The notes under the pieces were generated by a model. The model did no database searches, was not told the origin of the DNA, and saw only the letters and a program-made list of their open reading frames with translations. From contig JAKSXM010000132.1 of the NCBI GenBank assembly GCA_022575985.1, positions 7,936,001 through 8,000,000 on the forward strand: a stretch of DNA of 64,000 nt, written 5' to 3'. The position numbers were made by a program, and so were the translations under genes. This stretch comes from Anagrus nilaparvatae (taxonomy: Eukaryota; Arthropoda; Insecta; Hymenoptera; Mymaridae). Below, one piece after another: positions 35,928 through 47,580 of the stretch (within the stretch, counting starts at the first letter, position 1; the number at the start of each line of letters is the position of its first letter).

Positions 35928-36727
35928 CAGGCATCCCTCGTTATCCGCGGGGGATACGTTCCTGAAAAGTACCGCGGATAACAAAACCGCGGATAATAAG
36001 ACCTTACTCTTATGGGAAAATAGGGGTTACGTTCGTAGAAGTTCAAATGATATAAAAATTAATTTTTTTTTTTTATAAAAATGATTTTAAGACTAAAAAA
36101 TACAAAATTTCAATGAAATTAAGTTCAGGATTAATTTTTCTGTTAAAAAAAGTCGTTCATCCGCGACTGTTTTGCTCGTCTTAAAACATCCTTATATAAC
36201 TCTTCATAAATTTCTACTGCGTTTTCACAACTATGTTTATAATTCAAACTCCTTGTCATTATCGGATCATAATTCATTGCCAAATCAATGGCAGTTAAAA
36301 AGGAATTTATGATTTGTAAAATGGTTTTTCGTTGAGAGAAATATTTGGTTCGGTTACTGGCACTTTTTTCACCATTATCAATCAAATCTAAAATTTTGAG
36401 TTTATCCGCGATATTCATGACGCTCCTTGCGCGAGATAGCGTTTTCCTTGATTGAGGAGCCATTATAATTACGAAATACAATTTTATTTTATAAAATTGA
36501 AAATAAAAATGAAAAAAAAATATATGCAGGTTAGGAAAAAATGATAAATATTCTCAAAAATCTGAACATTGTCACACTGAAACAAAATACTTCTTGACGT
36601 TTTTTTTAAAATTAAAACCGCGGATAACAAGAATTTTCCCGCGGAAAACAAGGGATTGGATATTTTGGTCCTACCGCGGATACGGTAAATCGCGGATAAT
36701 AAAACCGCGGATAACGAGGGATCCCTG
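35928..36727 (-). mobile_element. Tigger/pogo-like deletion derivative, 800 bp
   Basis: The inverted ends CAGGCATCCCTCGTTATCCG and GGATAACGAGGGATCCCTG are of pogo/Tigger type, flanked by TA (35926-35927 and 36728-36729). ACCGCGGATAA motifs recur near both ends. It is inserted in the right arm of the 15.85-kb element, whose left arm lacks it. Confidence 0.85.
36143..36481 (-). pseudogene. Tigger transposase remnant, 112 aa
   Basis: The N-terminal part reads like a CENP-B/pogo helix-turn-helix start (IADKLKILDLIDNGEKSAS). The frame then jumps to a tail (KDVLRRAKQSRMNDFF), so the catalytic DDE core is deleted. Non-functional. Confidence 0.7.
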
Positions 36728-37248
36728 TATTTTAATATTAATGGCAAAATACTTTTGAAAATTATAAATTTAATAAAAGAATAAATTAAAATTTAATAAA
36801 AATAATTTATAAAAACTAATTTATTTACTTTTAATTTAGTCAATCACAACCTAAAACAGGATTCAATAAAAATAATTTACAAAAACTAATATTTATAATT
36901 TTAATTTAGGCAATTACTATCTGAAACATGTAAGTTTTGAAAATTTTCTGCAAAAATTTTTTTTTGTTTTTTGGTAAAATTTATAACTTAATTTTTTCGA
37001 TAGCAAAAACAATAAATAAACTTTTAATCAACTCTAAATTATTTCCATTATAATATTTTTGTATTATTAATTTTTAAATATATTCACGCAAAGGTTTTTT
37101 ATTTTACTTGTATGAACTTTAAGTTTTTTATTCTTTAATTTTTTACATTTAATCATGTGATGAATCACGTGATTATTCATATGAGAATATCGGTCAATTC
37201 TTCATGTGATTAATCATGTGATTAATCATATGAATATTTACGGCTGGG

Positions 37249-37365
37249 TAAGTAGTAGTTATTAGTGTCAATACTTGAAAAATGGATAGTGACAAGTACA
37301 TTGATGATAAGAAAAATTGAAAAAAAAGAATATTTTCAAATGCATTAATAATTGAATTTGAATAC
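37249..37365 (-). pseudogene. Odorant receptor relic copy 1: 5' half of exon 3
   Basis: The minus strand encodes YSNSIINAFENILFFQFFLS and continues to VLTLITTTY, then runs into the 15.85-kb element. The acceptor TTTTAG precedes it. Partner half: 21300-21395. Confidence 0.85.
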
Positions 37366-38116
37366 CTAAAACACAAACAAAATTTTATAATAAAATAAAA
37401 TTTATTATTTTTATAAAATTAAGAATTTGCTTCATATAATCTTTATAAAAATATATTATAATTTAAATGACTTTTTTTTAGCCACATTTGAAACATGAAC
37501 CAAAAATTTTGTGTTCGAATTGTCGTATCAGGATAAAAATTTATTCAAAACTTATTAATAAAAATACTCAATTCATGAGCTTACAATTATCTTTATTTAT
37601 GCAATAAATTGATTGTTTTCTTTTAACTCCATACTCAAGATACATCATTACCCCTTTATTTACTATTTTTTCGCTTTATTGACGAGAAAAACCTGGTATG
37701 CGCGGTTAATTCATTTTTAAAAATTACTTGTATATCCAAGATAAGCTTTAGGCTTCCAAGGATATTGGATACTTTATCAATATTTTTAAGATGTTTTTGT
37801 TTTAATATATAGGCGAATTTGAAAGAAATACTCAAAGAAATGCTTAACTGAAAAATTGTTTGTTTCGGGCTTAAAATCTTAAGGTTTGATTTTTTAATAA
37901 ATTTGATTTTTCAACTTATCACTGATGCTTAGACATATAATTGACGTCTCTGTTTTTATTAAAAAACGTATCACACATTTTAATTTTTATTAGCGAGTTT
38001 TTCAAATCTTTGATTTTCAATTCAATAAATTAATAAAATTTTAATAATGTCGTAAATATTAATTGAATTTAAAAATTAATTAATTAAGTTTATAATGACA
38101 GCTTGAAAAATATTTA
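37366..38116. other. Receptor intron DNA, duplicated
   Basis: Matches 48081-48840 of copy 2 with small indels. No gene. Confidence 0.7.
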
Positions 38117-38232
38117 CTGCTGGTGGTCTAGTTGGTTAAGACTTCCGTTCATCATATACTGGAAGTCGAGGGTTCAAATTCATGGAAGATTTTTATATCA
38201 AATAAAAAACTTTTTTCTTACATTAGTTTTTG
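38117..38232 (+). mobile_element. tRNA-derived SINE, copy 1, intact
   Basis: A-box-like TGGTCTAGTTGG and B-box-like GGTTCAAATTC lie at tRNA spacing, followed by tail TTTTTATATCAAATAAAAAA. In copy 2 the same SINE is split by a palindromic element. Homology between the two copies ends at the end of this SINE. Confidence 0.75.
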
Positions 38233-38569
38233 ATTCTAAGTAAGTAAGTAAAGTAAATTGAATTCTACGTTTGGTACGAAATGTTTCACACTATAAAAAA
38301 TAATAAAATTTTAAGAAGTTAATATTAACTTCGTACCCATTAAGTCCCCAAAAGTGAATAATCCCTTGATTCAAGTTAACGGGGTTAAATCAATGCATCC
38401 CAACCTTGAGTCAGCTGACGTATATTTGTTAAAATAGCTGTCTTTTAGACTCAGGTCAACTTAATATTAGGCTGAATCCGGTAACTATATATTTGACTTA
38501 CGTATTAGTTATAACTCCCTGAAATTTCTATCATCTCCTCGAATACCTTCGGGATGAAAATGGACCGTA
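38233..38569. other. Non-coding DNA
   Basis: Nothing recognised. Confidence 0.5.
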
Positions 38570-39285
38570 CGAGGGAAAACTGATATCCTGGAGGAAAAAT
38601 TTTTAATTTTTCATCCAAAACAATTTTCCAAGATGTCGGACCAACAAAACATGAAAATAGAAACTTTCTACATTACCTGGGGGTTTTCAAGGTCGACAAA
38701 AACGTTTCTATTAATGAAAATTTTAATTTTTTTGCCCCAGCATATTTTCCAATTTTCCAATATGGCGGACCAAAAAACATTTCAGAATAAGCTTTTTACA
38801 TTATCAGGGGGTTTTCGAGGTCGAGAAAAACGTTTTTATGAATGAAAATTTTAATTTTTTTGCCCCAGCATATTTTCCAATTTTCCAATATGGCGGACCA
38901 AAAAACATTTCAGAATAAGCTTTTTACATTGTCAGGGGGTTTTCGAGGTCGAGAAAAACGTTTTTACGAATGAAAATTGGAATTTTTTTGCCCCAGCATA
39001 TTTTCCAATTTTCCAATTTGGCAGACCCAAAAACATTTTAGAATAAGCTTTTTACATTGCCAAGGGGTTTAGAAGTCGAGAAAATCGTTTTTATGAAGTT
39101 TTTATTTACATGTTTTTTGGTCCGCCATCTTGAATAATTTGGAAAATATGCTGGGGAAAAAAAATTAAAATTTTCATTTATAAAAACGTTTTTCTCGACC
39201 CCGAAAACCCACAGGTAATGTAGAAAGTTTTTATTTTCATGTTTTTTGGTCCGCCATCTTGGAATATTCGCTTCGCCGTATTTAC
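38570..39285. repeat. Foldback-like block of ATGGCGGACCA repeats
   Basis: Direct units of about 120 bp (starting near 38640, 38760 and 38880) contain CAATATGGCGGACCAAAAAA and a GTTTTCGAGGTCGAGAAAAA block. Inverted copies follow at about 39060-39270. Related to blocks in the element at 23.3-24.8 kb. Confidence 0.75.
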
Positions 39286-39725
39286 CTTCGCGCTTAGGTT
39301 GCGTCAACTTCGCATATAGCTTGGCAATACTCTATATTTTTCATAGTGTAGTGATACATTTGAAACATCTCCAATGCGCGGTCAACAATTGTGTAAATGT
39401 CAAAAAACTATTCATTATCCATAAAGAACATTTTATGTAAAAAATGAAATTAAAAATTGAAAAATAAGTTATTTTTATAAAAAATTAAAATTGTAATTTT
39501 GTAATTAATTGTAATTGCAAATAATTGTAAAAATACTCTAAATTATCTATAAATTTAAAAATCTATAAATTTAATATTTTAAATATTTAAATTATTATAT
39601 CAAATTTTGACCAGTCATCCTCTTTTTAAAGTTTATAAATACCACGATATAAATACAAATTTTGAGATGACCTTGACTATATGTATTGTAAAAAGGGCTC
39701 TACAGCCCGTATATCTTATGTATAA
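39286..39725. other. Non-coding DNA
   Basis: No recognised gene. Confidence 0.5.
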
Positions 39726-40827
39726 GGGGTCGTTCATAAAATACGTAACACGAATTTGGGGTAGGAGGGGTCGCATAGCTTGTTATGGTCTTGTTACGCT
39801 TGAGGAGGGGTATGTCGTTAACAGTGTTACGTTACAAATGAATTTTTATTTATAAAAAAAATTTAAATATACCGCTAATGCTAAGACACTTTATTATTTT
39901 TTTGCCCTCCCGGGCGTAAAACTCGCGCGTAAAGAATTTTCTGCACTCGTTCTACGCCTAGGTATGCAAAAAATATTGTAAGCACCATGGGTGAAATACT
40001 TTAGACACTCGCGTAAACACATATCACTCGTGCCCGGCTTCACCGAGCACTCGTACAAGTGCTCACGCTAGTGCCAAAACTTTTACGCCCTTGATACTTA
40101 ATATACTATTATGTATCTCCACGCGAGAGAACAATTTTGAGACATTTTTTATAATAAATTAGACCTTCACCCTTAAATTGGCCAAAACTACCGCCAAAAT
40201 AGGTTTTTTTTTCAATCAAATTTCAAAGGCTTAGAGTGAATACAGCAAAAATGCCCTTTTTAGTGGTAGTTTTGACCAATTTTAAGGCAAGGCCCCAATT
40301 TCTCATAGAGAAAACCCCGATTTTCGTGATCAGCGACCCAAAAAACCTATAATAGACCAAATCTGATGGTGGCCGGAGACTTTACAACCCCCCCCCCTTA
40401 TTTTGACTGGAGTATTAGTTACCATTCAATTTAATAAAAAAATTATTAATTATTTAAATGTAGCAGTATTATAAAGAAATACTATTTATTTTAACAATAT
40501 ATAATTTTAAAACTGAAAGTGAATTATATAAAATAAAAAAAAGAGCTTTTTTTAATTATAAGCAAAACTTAAAAATATTATTTTTATTATAATAAATTAT
40601 ATGTTGTATGTGAAATGAAGAATTTCATTACAAAAATAAAGAAAGTTAAAAAAAAAATTTTTCTTACTTTTTTTTACAATAATTATGTTCGAAATTTATT
40701 TTATCGATGTTACGTAACGAAATCCTAGAGGTTGGAGGGGTCAGATTATTTGTTACGGTGTGTTACAATAGAGGTAGAGGGTATCCAAAATGTTGAAATT
40801 TTGTGTTACGTATTTTATGAACGGCCC
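39726..40827. mobile_element. 1.1-kb PIF/Harbinger-like non-autonomous element
   Basis: Ends GGGGTCGTTCATAAAATACG and CGTATTTTATGAACGGCCCC, flanked by TAA on each side (39723-39725, 40828-40830). A TWA duplication with GGG ends fits PIF/Harbinger. No transposase. Inside, about 40300-40415 carries the GATCAGCGACCCAAAAAACC / TGACTGGAGTA module shared with other elements. Confidence 0.75.
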
Positions 40828-41276
40828 CTAAATAAAGAAATAAAAAAATATAATAAAAAAAGCAAAATCAAAAATAAAAAATAAAAATATATAGAAAGGG
40901 AAATATAATAAACGAATTTAAAAAATTTTTAATAATTTAAAAAAAAATAAAATTTTTATTACATAGAAATAATTAAAAATCATCATATGTATAAAATAAA
41001 TATTCAAAAAAAAAAAAATTTCATTTAGTCATAAAATAATTGTGAATCTATACAGGCATAATCTAAAGTTACAGTTTAATTATAATACAGACCTGATGAT
41101 GAGAATTTATTCCTGAAACTAGACCTCTAATTATTATACAAAAACAAGTTGTAAAAAGAAGGATCAATAAATAAATTAAAATAAATATGTTTTAATTTAA
41201 TTAATTAAAAATATCAAAAAGAACCAATTATTTTGAAGATATAATTAATTTATTGAAGTTAATATTTTTCTAAGCA
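40828..41276. other. Non-coding DNA with a possible second hammerhead-like motif
   Basis: CTGATGATGAGAATTTATTC then CTGAAAC near 41093-41117 recalls the CUGAUGA...GAAAC core, but stem II has only about four good pairs. It may be another Penelope end. Weak. Confidence 0.3.
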
Positions 41277-41485
41277 TCCATTTAATGGAACATATTTTTT
41301 CTTAATTATCTTTATAGTTAAAAAGTTATATTTTTTTAAAATAACAAATAACAGGCCATGGGAAAAGGGGGGTTTAAATGGATTGTCATTATTTTAAATA
41401 AATTATTAGTATATAATTCTGAGTAATTTCCTTATTTTAAATAATGATTTTTAAAAATACGACCTTTTAGTAAATTATAATGGAA
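41277..41485. repeat. Dispersed repeat, copy 2
   Basis: Same orientation and order as 6956-7165. Contains AAATGGATTGTCATT and ACGACCTTTTAGTAAATTAT. No promoter array follows it here. Confidence 0.6.
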
Positions 41486-42838
41486 GTAAAATTAACTATT
41501 TTAAATAAATTATTAGGATATATTTACTTCTAAGTAATTTACTTATAGTTTTAACGTCATTGTATTTATTGTATTTATTTATTACTATGTAACTGCATGT
41601 GCAATTTTATAAAGGTATCTAGTTGTTTTACAAAAGATTGATTTTACAATATTGGATACATTTTTATATTCATATTAATAATTAAACAAAATTAATACAT
41701 TCTATATGTAAATACATTAATATTTTTTATAAAATTATAGTTAGTTACGACTTTTTAACTTGAGATCATCTTTTATCTTTTCAATTTAATATTCAGTAAA
41801 TTAACCCAATTAAGCCTATTTTATTTTACCTATTTTATTATCTTTTTATCGTAAGCTACCCAGTTTTACGTTATTTTTCTTTTTCAAAATACAAAAATCA
41901 TAAGCATTACACCAATTTTTCTAAATTTACACAAAATTCTTAAATTATTAAATTTTTATCATTCATTTACAGTATTTTCTTCCTTCCCACTCATTCTTTA
42001 AAACATAATTAATTCTCCAAACCCTTAAATTTGACTATAAATTTTTAAAATTTATCCTCAACGTCATGCTCCAAGCATAAAAACCCTTTTTTAACTTTTA
42101 TTATTCAATTACAAATTTTTTATACAATGTAATAATTATAGTATTTATTTCTATATGTCGTAATTAGAGAAATCAATCCTTAGTGGTTTGGCCAAACCAC
42201 TCGGAGTTTATGAGACATTGAATAATTTTTAAGCACAACTATTTTTTTGTTAATATGTATAAATATTAAAAATATTAATCACTTTTGATTAGATAGTTTA
42301 ATTACAATTTATAGGTTACTTTTGGATTTGCTTGTACTACATAATTATATATTACTTTATTTAATATATTAATACGAATATTTTTATAAACAAATTGTAA
42401 AATTATATTTTGTAGTGAAAAACAACAATTTATCTATTATTGTATTGTGATAGTTTATCTTCCATAGTCTTCAGGGCTGTTTTACAGAGGTCCCAAGCAA
42501 TTGCAACTGTAGCCAATTCACTGCACTATTTAATTTATTTCTCAAGGAACCGCTTTAAGTACAGATGTATGTGCATGGAGTCCCTTTTTAAAATTTCTTT
42601 ATCTGTTAAAATGGATTTAGAGATGTGTTTCCAAATTTTATAATTATTAGATGCTGTGAGGTTAGTGAGGGCAGGACTCGGGGCAGGATAATTTGTAACT
42701 GGATTTGAAAATGAAGTCTGGTAGCAGCTGACTTCAAGATATTTCAAAACAACCCGGAAATTTTAAGAACAAAACTCGGTTTTAGCTGTATTCCGACTTT
42801 TGGAACTTAATTCGAATGAGAAATGAAAACGTGATTTA
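41486..42838. other. Non-coding AT-rich DNA
   Basis: Short overlapping frames on both strands at 42440-42747 show no motif I know. GGTTTGGCCAAACC near 42187 is a small palindrome. Confidence 0.4.
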
Positions 42839-42957
42839 TATTATTTCTATGATTCAAAACTCGGAAGCAAGGTTATTCACCATCCGCGTTTATAAATTAT
42901 AAAGAGAAATGATAACGCGAACAACCTTGCTTCCGAGTTCAGAATCACAGAAGTAAT
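42839..42957. repeat. 119-bp hairpin element
   Basis: Left arm ACTCGGAAGCAAGGTT and right arm AACCTTGCTTCCGAGT, with flanking ATTTCTATGATTC / GAATCACAGAAGTAAT, form a long hairpin with a loop of about 45 nt. MITE-like. Confidence 0.7.
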
Positions 42958-44149
42958 GTAGATTTGGATTTGGATTCGGCATCCTAAAAGGATGCTAGGA
43001 CAAGACGCTGCGTGTGCCACAGAGCCATTCACGCTACTGATCAATATCTACAATAATAATTATTCTTAATGTATATTTATATTAAAATATATGAATTTTG
43101 CAAAAATTTTTTTACAAAAAAATATTTAAAGGTTAATATTTTATAAGAAACTAAATAATCGAGGGTGGTTCAAATGAGACTTAAAATAATTTTAAATTTG
43201 AGACACAAAATAATCACAGAATTAGAGAATATTATTTGATCTTAGGAAATTAAAATAATTTGGGATTTGAGAATTGTCCATTTCAACTTTACAACTGCCC
43301 GATTCTGCCCATTAAAATAATCTCTGTAAAATAACATCTATTAAAGGTAATACGAAAGTAAACCGAAGTCTAAAATTAGCTACGAAATATTATTGGAATC
43401 AATGGATAAATCTTCTTAACACATTAATCACTGTATAGATTAATTTTAAAACCTATAAAATAAAATTAATAATTAATAAAATTTTATTAAATTGTAAGAA
43501 AAAAGGATTTTTCTTAGTTTAACAAAAGTATAAAATACTTTTTTTATTATTTTTTTATTTTTTTATTAATTATTTATAAAAAATAAGAATGTAAAATAAA
43601 AAACACGAGTTCATGAAAGGCTAATTCAACTTAAATATATTTTTCAGATTTTGACTAGAAAACCTAGACTTTTGAATTATCTATGAAATAAAGATTAGCA
43701 TTTCATTGAAAAAAATTGTTCCATTATCGTGTGTTGTTTTATTTTACATTCTAAATTTAAAAAAATCAGAAAATAAAAAAATAATATTTTACATAATAAA
43801 ATATTGTTAAAGAATTAAAAAAAAATTATTACCTTCAAGTAAAATGGATAAGATAAGGTTACATAATGGTGGCATACGATGGTTATAGGTCTACTAATGC
43901 GTAAAAGCAGAAAATATATTTTTTTAATATTTTTTATTTGTAAAGATGTCCAATCCATTTCTATTATTGATTCATTTAAATTTTCACTCTGTAAGAAAAA
44001 AAAAATTTTATATTTAGCAAATTAGGTCAGATCAGTTCTGTGAATTTTTCATTTATTTATATATATCCCATTATAGAATAAAATAACAATTATTAAAATC
44101 TACATTCTGGTTTTATACAAAAGAATGTGGTGAAAGGTGCAATTGAAAA
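42958..44149. other. Non-coding DNA
   Basis: A GC-richer patch at about 42970-43030 (GGATGCTAGGACAAGACGCT) is unexplained. Otherwise AT-rich with no gene. Confidence 0.45.
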
Positions 44150-44392
44150 AAAGCAGGGGTTCATTGCCTAGACTTTTTTAAAAATTGTGCTCAAAATAAT
44201 TGCATTAATATGCCTAAAAGACTAGATGAAGATGGTTTTATATCACAGGAAATATAGGAGGCTATGCAGGATAACCGAGAATCAGAAATCGTTGATCATG
44301 AATGTGCCATAGAAAATATGATGGAAACAGAAAATATTTACCAACTTTCTAAAAAATTAATAAATAAAAATAGATATAATTTATTATTGTAA
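44122..44392 (+). pseudogene. Cys-containing exon relic, possibly odorant-binding-protein-like
   Basis: One frame reads KKAGVHCLDFFKNCAQNNC then PKRLDEDGFISQEI, a stop, and EAMQDNRESEIVDHECAIEN. The Cys spacing and LDEDG turn recall insect odorant-binding proteins, but two stops interrupt it and borders are unclear. The resemblance is loose; it may be chance. Confidence 0.25.
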
Positions 44393-44507
44393 ACTTATTT
44401 TTTTTAAATTTTCAACTTTAATGCAAATTTATATTGTTTAAAAAAAAATAAATAATTTATGCAGTGAGAAATTTTAAAATGAGAAAAAGAACCAACAAAT
44501 GGAAAAT

Positions 44508-44615
44508 TAAAAAAAAAAAAAACCAACGTTACGCGGTGTTCCCAAGCGGTCACCCATCCAAGTACTAACCGCGCTCAACTTTGCTTAACTTCTGGGATCG
44601 GACGAGACCAGGTAC
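44508..44615 (-). rRNA. Truncated 5S rRNA gene fragment at a retrotransposon junction
   Basis: On the minus strand the sequence from 44615 reads GGTCTCGTCCGATCCCAGAA, AAGTTGAGCGCGGTTAGTAC, TTGGATGGGTGACCGCTTGG and GAACACCGCG to GTTGG, then a T-run like a Pol III terminator. This is the last ~95 nt of 5S rRNA; the first ~25 nt are missing. The missing side abuts the poly(A) of the retrotransposon at 44616. Not a working gene. Confidence 0.9.
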
Positions 44616-46590
44616 TTTTTTTTTTTTTTTTTTTTTATATAAAAGTTTATTGAAGCCTTCTATGAAAAATACAAAAAAATTATTACAATAAATGAAAATA
44701 ATTCACAATAAACAAAAAGAATATTACAATATCAGTTGATTAAAGTTTAAAGTCTGTTCACTACGCAGAATCACATAAACATACAATCTTGCCTATTATA
44801 AATAATATAGAATTAAAACATTATACAATTTTTTTCTTTTTTGGTAAACATAATATAATAATTATTTTTAACATTTTCGTGTATAATAATTCATCAGAAA
44901 ACAGGCTGAAAAAAAAAAACTGATGATAAACTTGCACTTTTATACTTATACGCCATAAAATAATAGGATTAAAATAAATAAAGAGAAAAATAGGCGGAGA
45001 TGTTAATAAAGTATTTACAAAAATTATTTACAATATAGTACAAAGGGAAGTAATAAAATAATTTGATTTTTAATTATATACGGAGGATGTATATATTATT
45101 TTTCAAGTGGTTTCATATGTTTCTAATATATGAGCATATGATTACTTTTCTTTTACATTATGAACATAGACACACAGGGACTTGTGTGTCTATGATTACA
45201 AAATATAAAATTTTTTTTACTTTTTAGAAAATTCTGTTTTATGTCGTCGCATGAAGGAGAGAGACAGAGATAAATATGAATAATTCTCACGCTATTTACC
45301 TACTCTCTTCTTCATGCGACGACAATTTATTTTTATGTTATTCTAGCCAGAAATATTTATTTTTATTTTTTCTGTGATTATCTTTTCTATCCTTATTAGA
45401 CAAGGACATATTAAAGATCCAAAGGGGGTTTGGATCTTTTGAGTTAAGATTAGGGTCATATAAAAATTTTCTTTTTGTAGCGTTTTTCCTACTAATGTGA
45501 TAAATTATAGGGACATTATTAGAATCTTGGATAAAATTTTTTTTATCCAAGTAAGGAAAAGCTTCGGGAGGAACGTAACCTGTTTTACAGGTATTTTCAA
45601 AATACAGTGGGTTTGGGTAAATAATGCTTGATATTAATGAATTATCGGTTACTGTGTGTATTTGACTAAAATGATTTCTTATGAGTTTTAAAATGAAGCA
45701 ATCTATTCGGTGAATGTTTGCTTCATTGTATAATTTTTTATTGCTGATAAAGTGCCGGAATTCTGTTTCTGGGGATCTATATTTTCCCAGGCAAGCTCTA
45801 ATGCATTTCCTTTCAAAAACCCTTATTTTTTCCATTTGAGAAGCTGAAATATTATACCAGATTGGGCAACCATATGTTATAATGGGTCGAATAAATGTTT
45901 GATAGCATAAAATTTTTGTTCTTTTAGTTAGATACTTTGAGTAAAATACCCTTTTTAGTTTCATAAAAGCATTCTTAGCTTTTTGCAGTTGAATAACTAT
46001 ATGTCTGTTAAATAGGAGGCGGTCATCGATATTAATTCCTAAGTATTTGACAGTATTTTTATGAGGGATGATTTGACCTTCATTTTTTTTTTCACGGATT
46101 TGAAAATTTTTGACGTATCTTCTACTTACTCCAATTTCAGATAAGGGGGGGCGGAATAATATTGTTTCGCACTTACTTGCGTTTATTTTTAGTTTCCAAG
46201 AATGAAAATAAAATTGGATTTTTTCAAAAAGTTCTTGGAGATTATCTATAATAGTTTTTGCTTTAGAGTGGGTAATGTATATTATCAAATCGTCGGCAAA
46301 TGCTATTGAGCGTTTAAATAGGGAAGTATTTTGATCGAAAAGACGCAATATTTCAGCGACATAGATATTGAATAGAATTGGTGAATTAACTGTACCTTGT
46401 TGAAGGCCATTTAAGATTTTAAATTCTTTGCTTGAAGAATGGGATCCATTAGAGGTATAAAAAATTTTGTTAGAAATCATGTTCCAAATAATTTTTACTA
46501 AATGTTTGGGAAAACCCTTTTTTAATAATTTATATATTAGACCTTCTGTCCAAACGGTATCAAAGGTACATTCAAAGTGATATGAACGTT
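44616..46590 (-). mobile_element. Non-LTR retrotransposon, 5'-truncated, joined to 5S rRNA
   Basis: On the minus strand it ends in a poly(A) run (T's at 44616-44637). The 3' part is about 700 bp with a hairpin at about 45242-45325 (GTCGTCGCATGAAGGAGAG against CTCTTCTTCATGCGACGAC). The coding part is listed separately. The 5' half is missing beyond about 46590. The join to 5S rRNA may be the insertion target. Confidence 0.85.
45338..46590 (-). pseudogene. Reverse transcriptase, C-terminal two thirds
   Basis: The ATG-started frame (46480-45338, 380 aa) is open, and the same frame continues upstream as FDTVWTEGLIYKLLKKGFPK to about 46590, so the ATG is internal. Motifs in order: GLQQGTVNSPILFNIY, the catalytic FADDLIIY (Asp-Asp), KCETILFRPP, then VKYLGINIDDRLLFNRHI, as in Jockey/I-group non-LTR elements. 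It ends NKYFWLE. The reverse transcriptase N-terminus and the endonuclease are missing, so it is inactive although this part is open. Copy 1 at 19.1 kb is far more decayed. Confidence 0.88.
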
Positions 46591-47580
46591 GGACAAAAGT
46601 GAATATTTAAAAGATATACTGGTTGTAATTGCCTTTAACAATTAGTTGATTAAAATTTTAACAGCCTTTTTAAAAATTTTTTTAAGTTAAAACGATTGGG
46701 TTGCCCCTTTCCGAGATTTTTTGAGTAACTGCGTAAGAAATGTGACGACCAACATTCAAATTTTAGCTTTGACCTGTCTTACCTTGTGACATAATCATCA
46801 CATAACAAAATATTTATATCAAAATATTTATTTAAATGCGGTTTCAAAAATTTGTTATTACACATTTTGTAGTTACGCCAATTATTTTCCCACAATTTCA
46901 AAAAAACGGAAAATTTGCTTTTTTCAAAAAAACATTTTTGAGCTTTTTCGAAGCCATTGCTCGAAAAATACGTGATCTAGAGCTTTTCAATTTTTTAAGC
47001 GTCATAAGGTATATTTATTTAAACTTTCCGTGAAGAATTTTTTTTTTTGCTTCTATCCCTTTGCAAACTCTAGCCACCCTTTAGAAAATGGACAAAAAAA
47101 GAATCAATGGTTTTTTGCCTGTTATGCCTATATATTTTTTGTACCAAACTTTTACAAATAATCGTATTTTCATAATAATATTATACTGAAATTATGTCTG
47201 ATTGTTTTTTTTTTGTTTACAGTTAACAGTTTGCAAAAAGACTCAATTTCGACTCATCAATTTTTGCTGCGATACACTTTATACCGTTTTTATTAGTCTT
47301 AAAGAAATTAAAAAAAAAAAACGACTCGATTTGTAAAATTATAATACTCAAAATTTGTTATTACAACTTTTTTTCACAAAATAAAGAATTTTAAAAATTT
47401 TAATCTTTGATTGCTATATTTTTTCGGAAAATATAAATAAAAGAGGATAGTATTAAAAAAAAAAAAAATCTACGATTATGTATGCTTAAAAACCTTAAAT
47501 TCTATAGGTTTCAAATTGGTATGCTGCAAAATACGTTTTTTTTTTTTTTAATTTCGTAAAACGCGGAGTCCCAATTTTTT
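46591..47580. other. Duplicated non-coding spacer, copy 2
   Basis: Corresponds to about 19930-21000. No gene seen. Frames at 46836 and 20313 are the same chance ORF in both copies. Confidence 0.6.

Larger units (their letters stand above)
21396..37248. mobile_element. 15.85-kb inverted-repeat element with TA target duplication
   Basis: The ends are CCCAGCCGTAAATATTCA at 21396 and TGAATATTTACGGCTGGG ending 37248. TA dinucleotides flank it at 21394-21395 and 37249-37250. The duplicate locus has the uninterrupted site AATGTCGTAAGTAG at 47958-47971, with one TA. Inverted ends run roughly 21396-23010 and 34478-37248 (the latter enlarged by a Tigger-like insert). The outer ends carry repeated CATATGATTAAT/CACATGATTAAT motifs. 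No transposase of its own was found. The interior is a stack of other repeats. TA duplication fits the Tc1/mariner/pogo group, but the size and missing transposase leave the family open. Confidence 0.85.
34478..37248 (-). repeat. Right terminal inverted repeat of the 15.85-kb element
   Basis: Reverse-complement partner of 21396-23010, interrupted by a Tigger-like insertion at 35928-36727. Ends in the CATGTGATTAATCATATGA cluster and ACGGCTGGG. Confidence 0.8.

Noticed and set aside
36484..36747. 87-aa frame at the end of the Tigger-like element
   Set aside because: Spans the terminal inverted repeat and its flank; composition is that of the TIR.
21396..37248. Polinton/Maverick element
   Set aside because: Size fits, but the TA duplication, CCCAGCC ends and absence of polymerase, integrase or capsid-like genes do not.
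42535..42747. 70-aa minus-strand frame (MKYLEVSCYQTSFSN...) and the overlapping plus frame
   Set aside because: No recognised motif, no splice partners, and two overlapping frames on opposite strands in AT-rich DNA.
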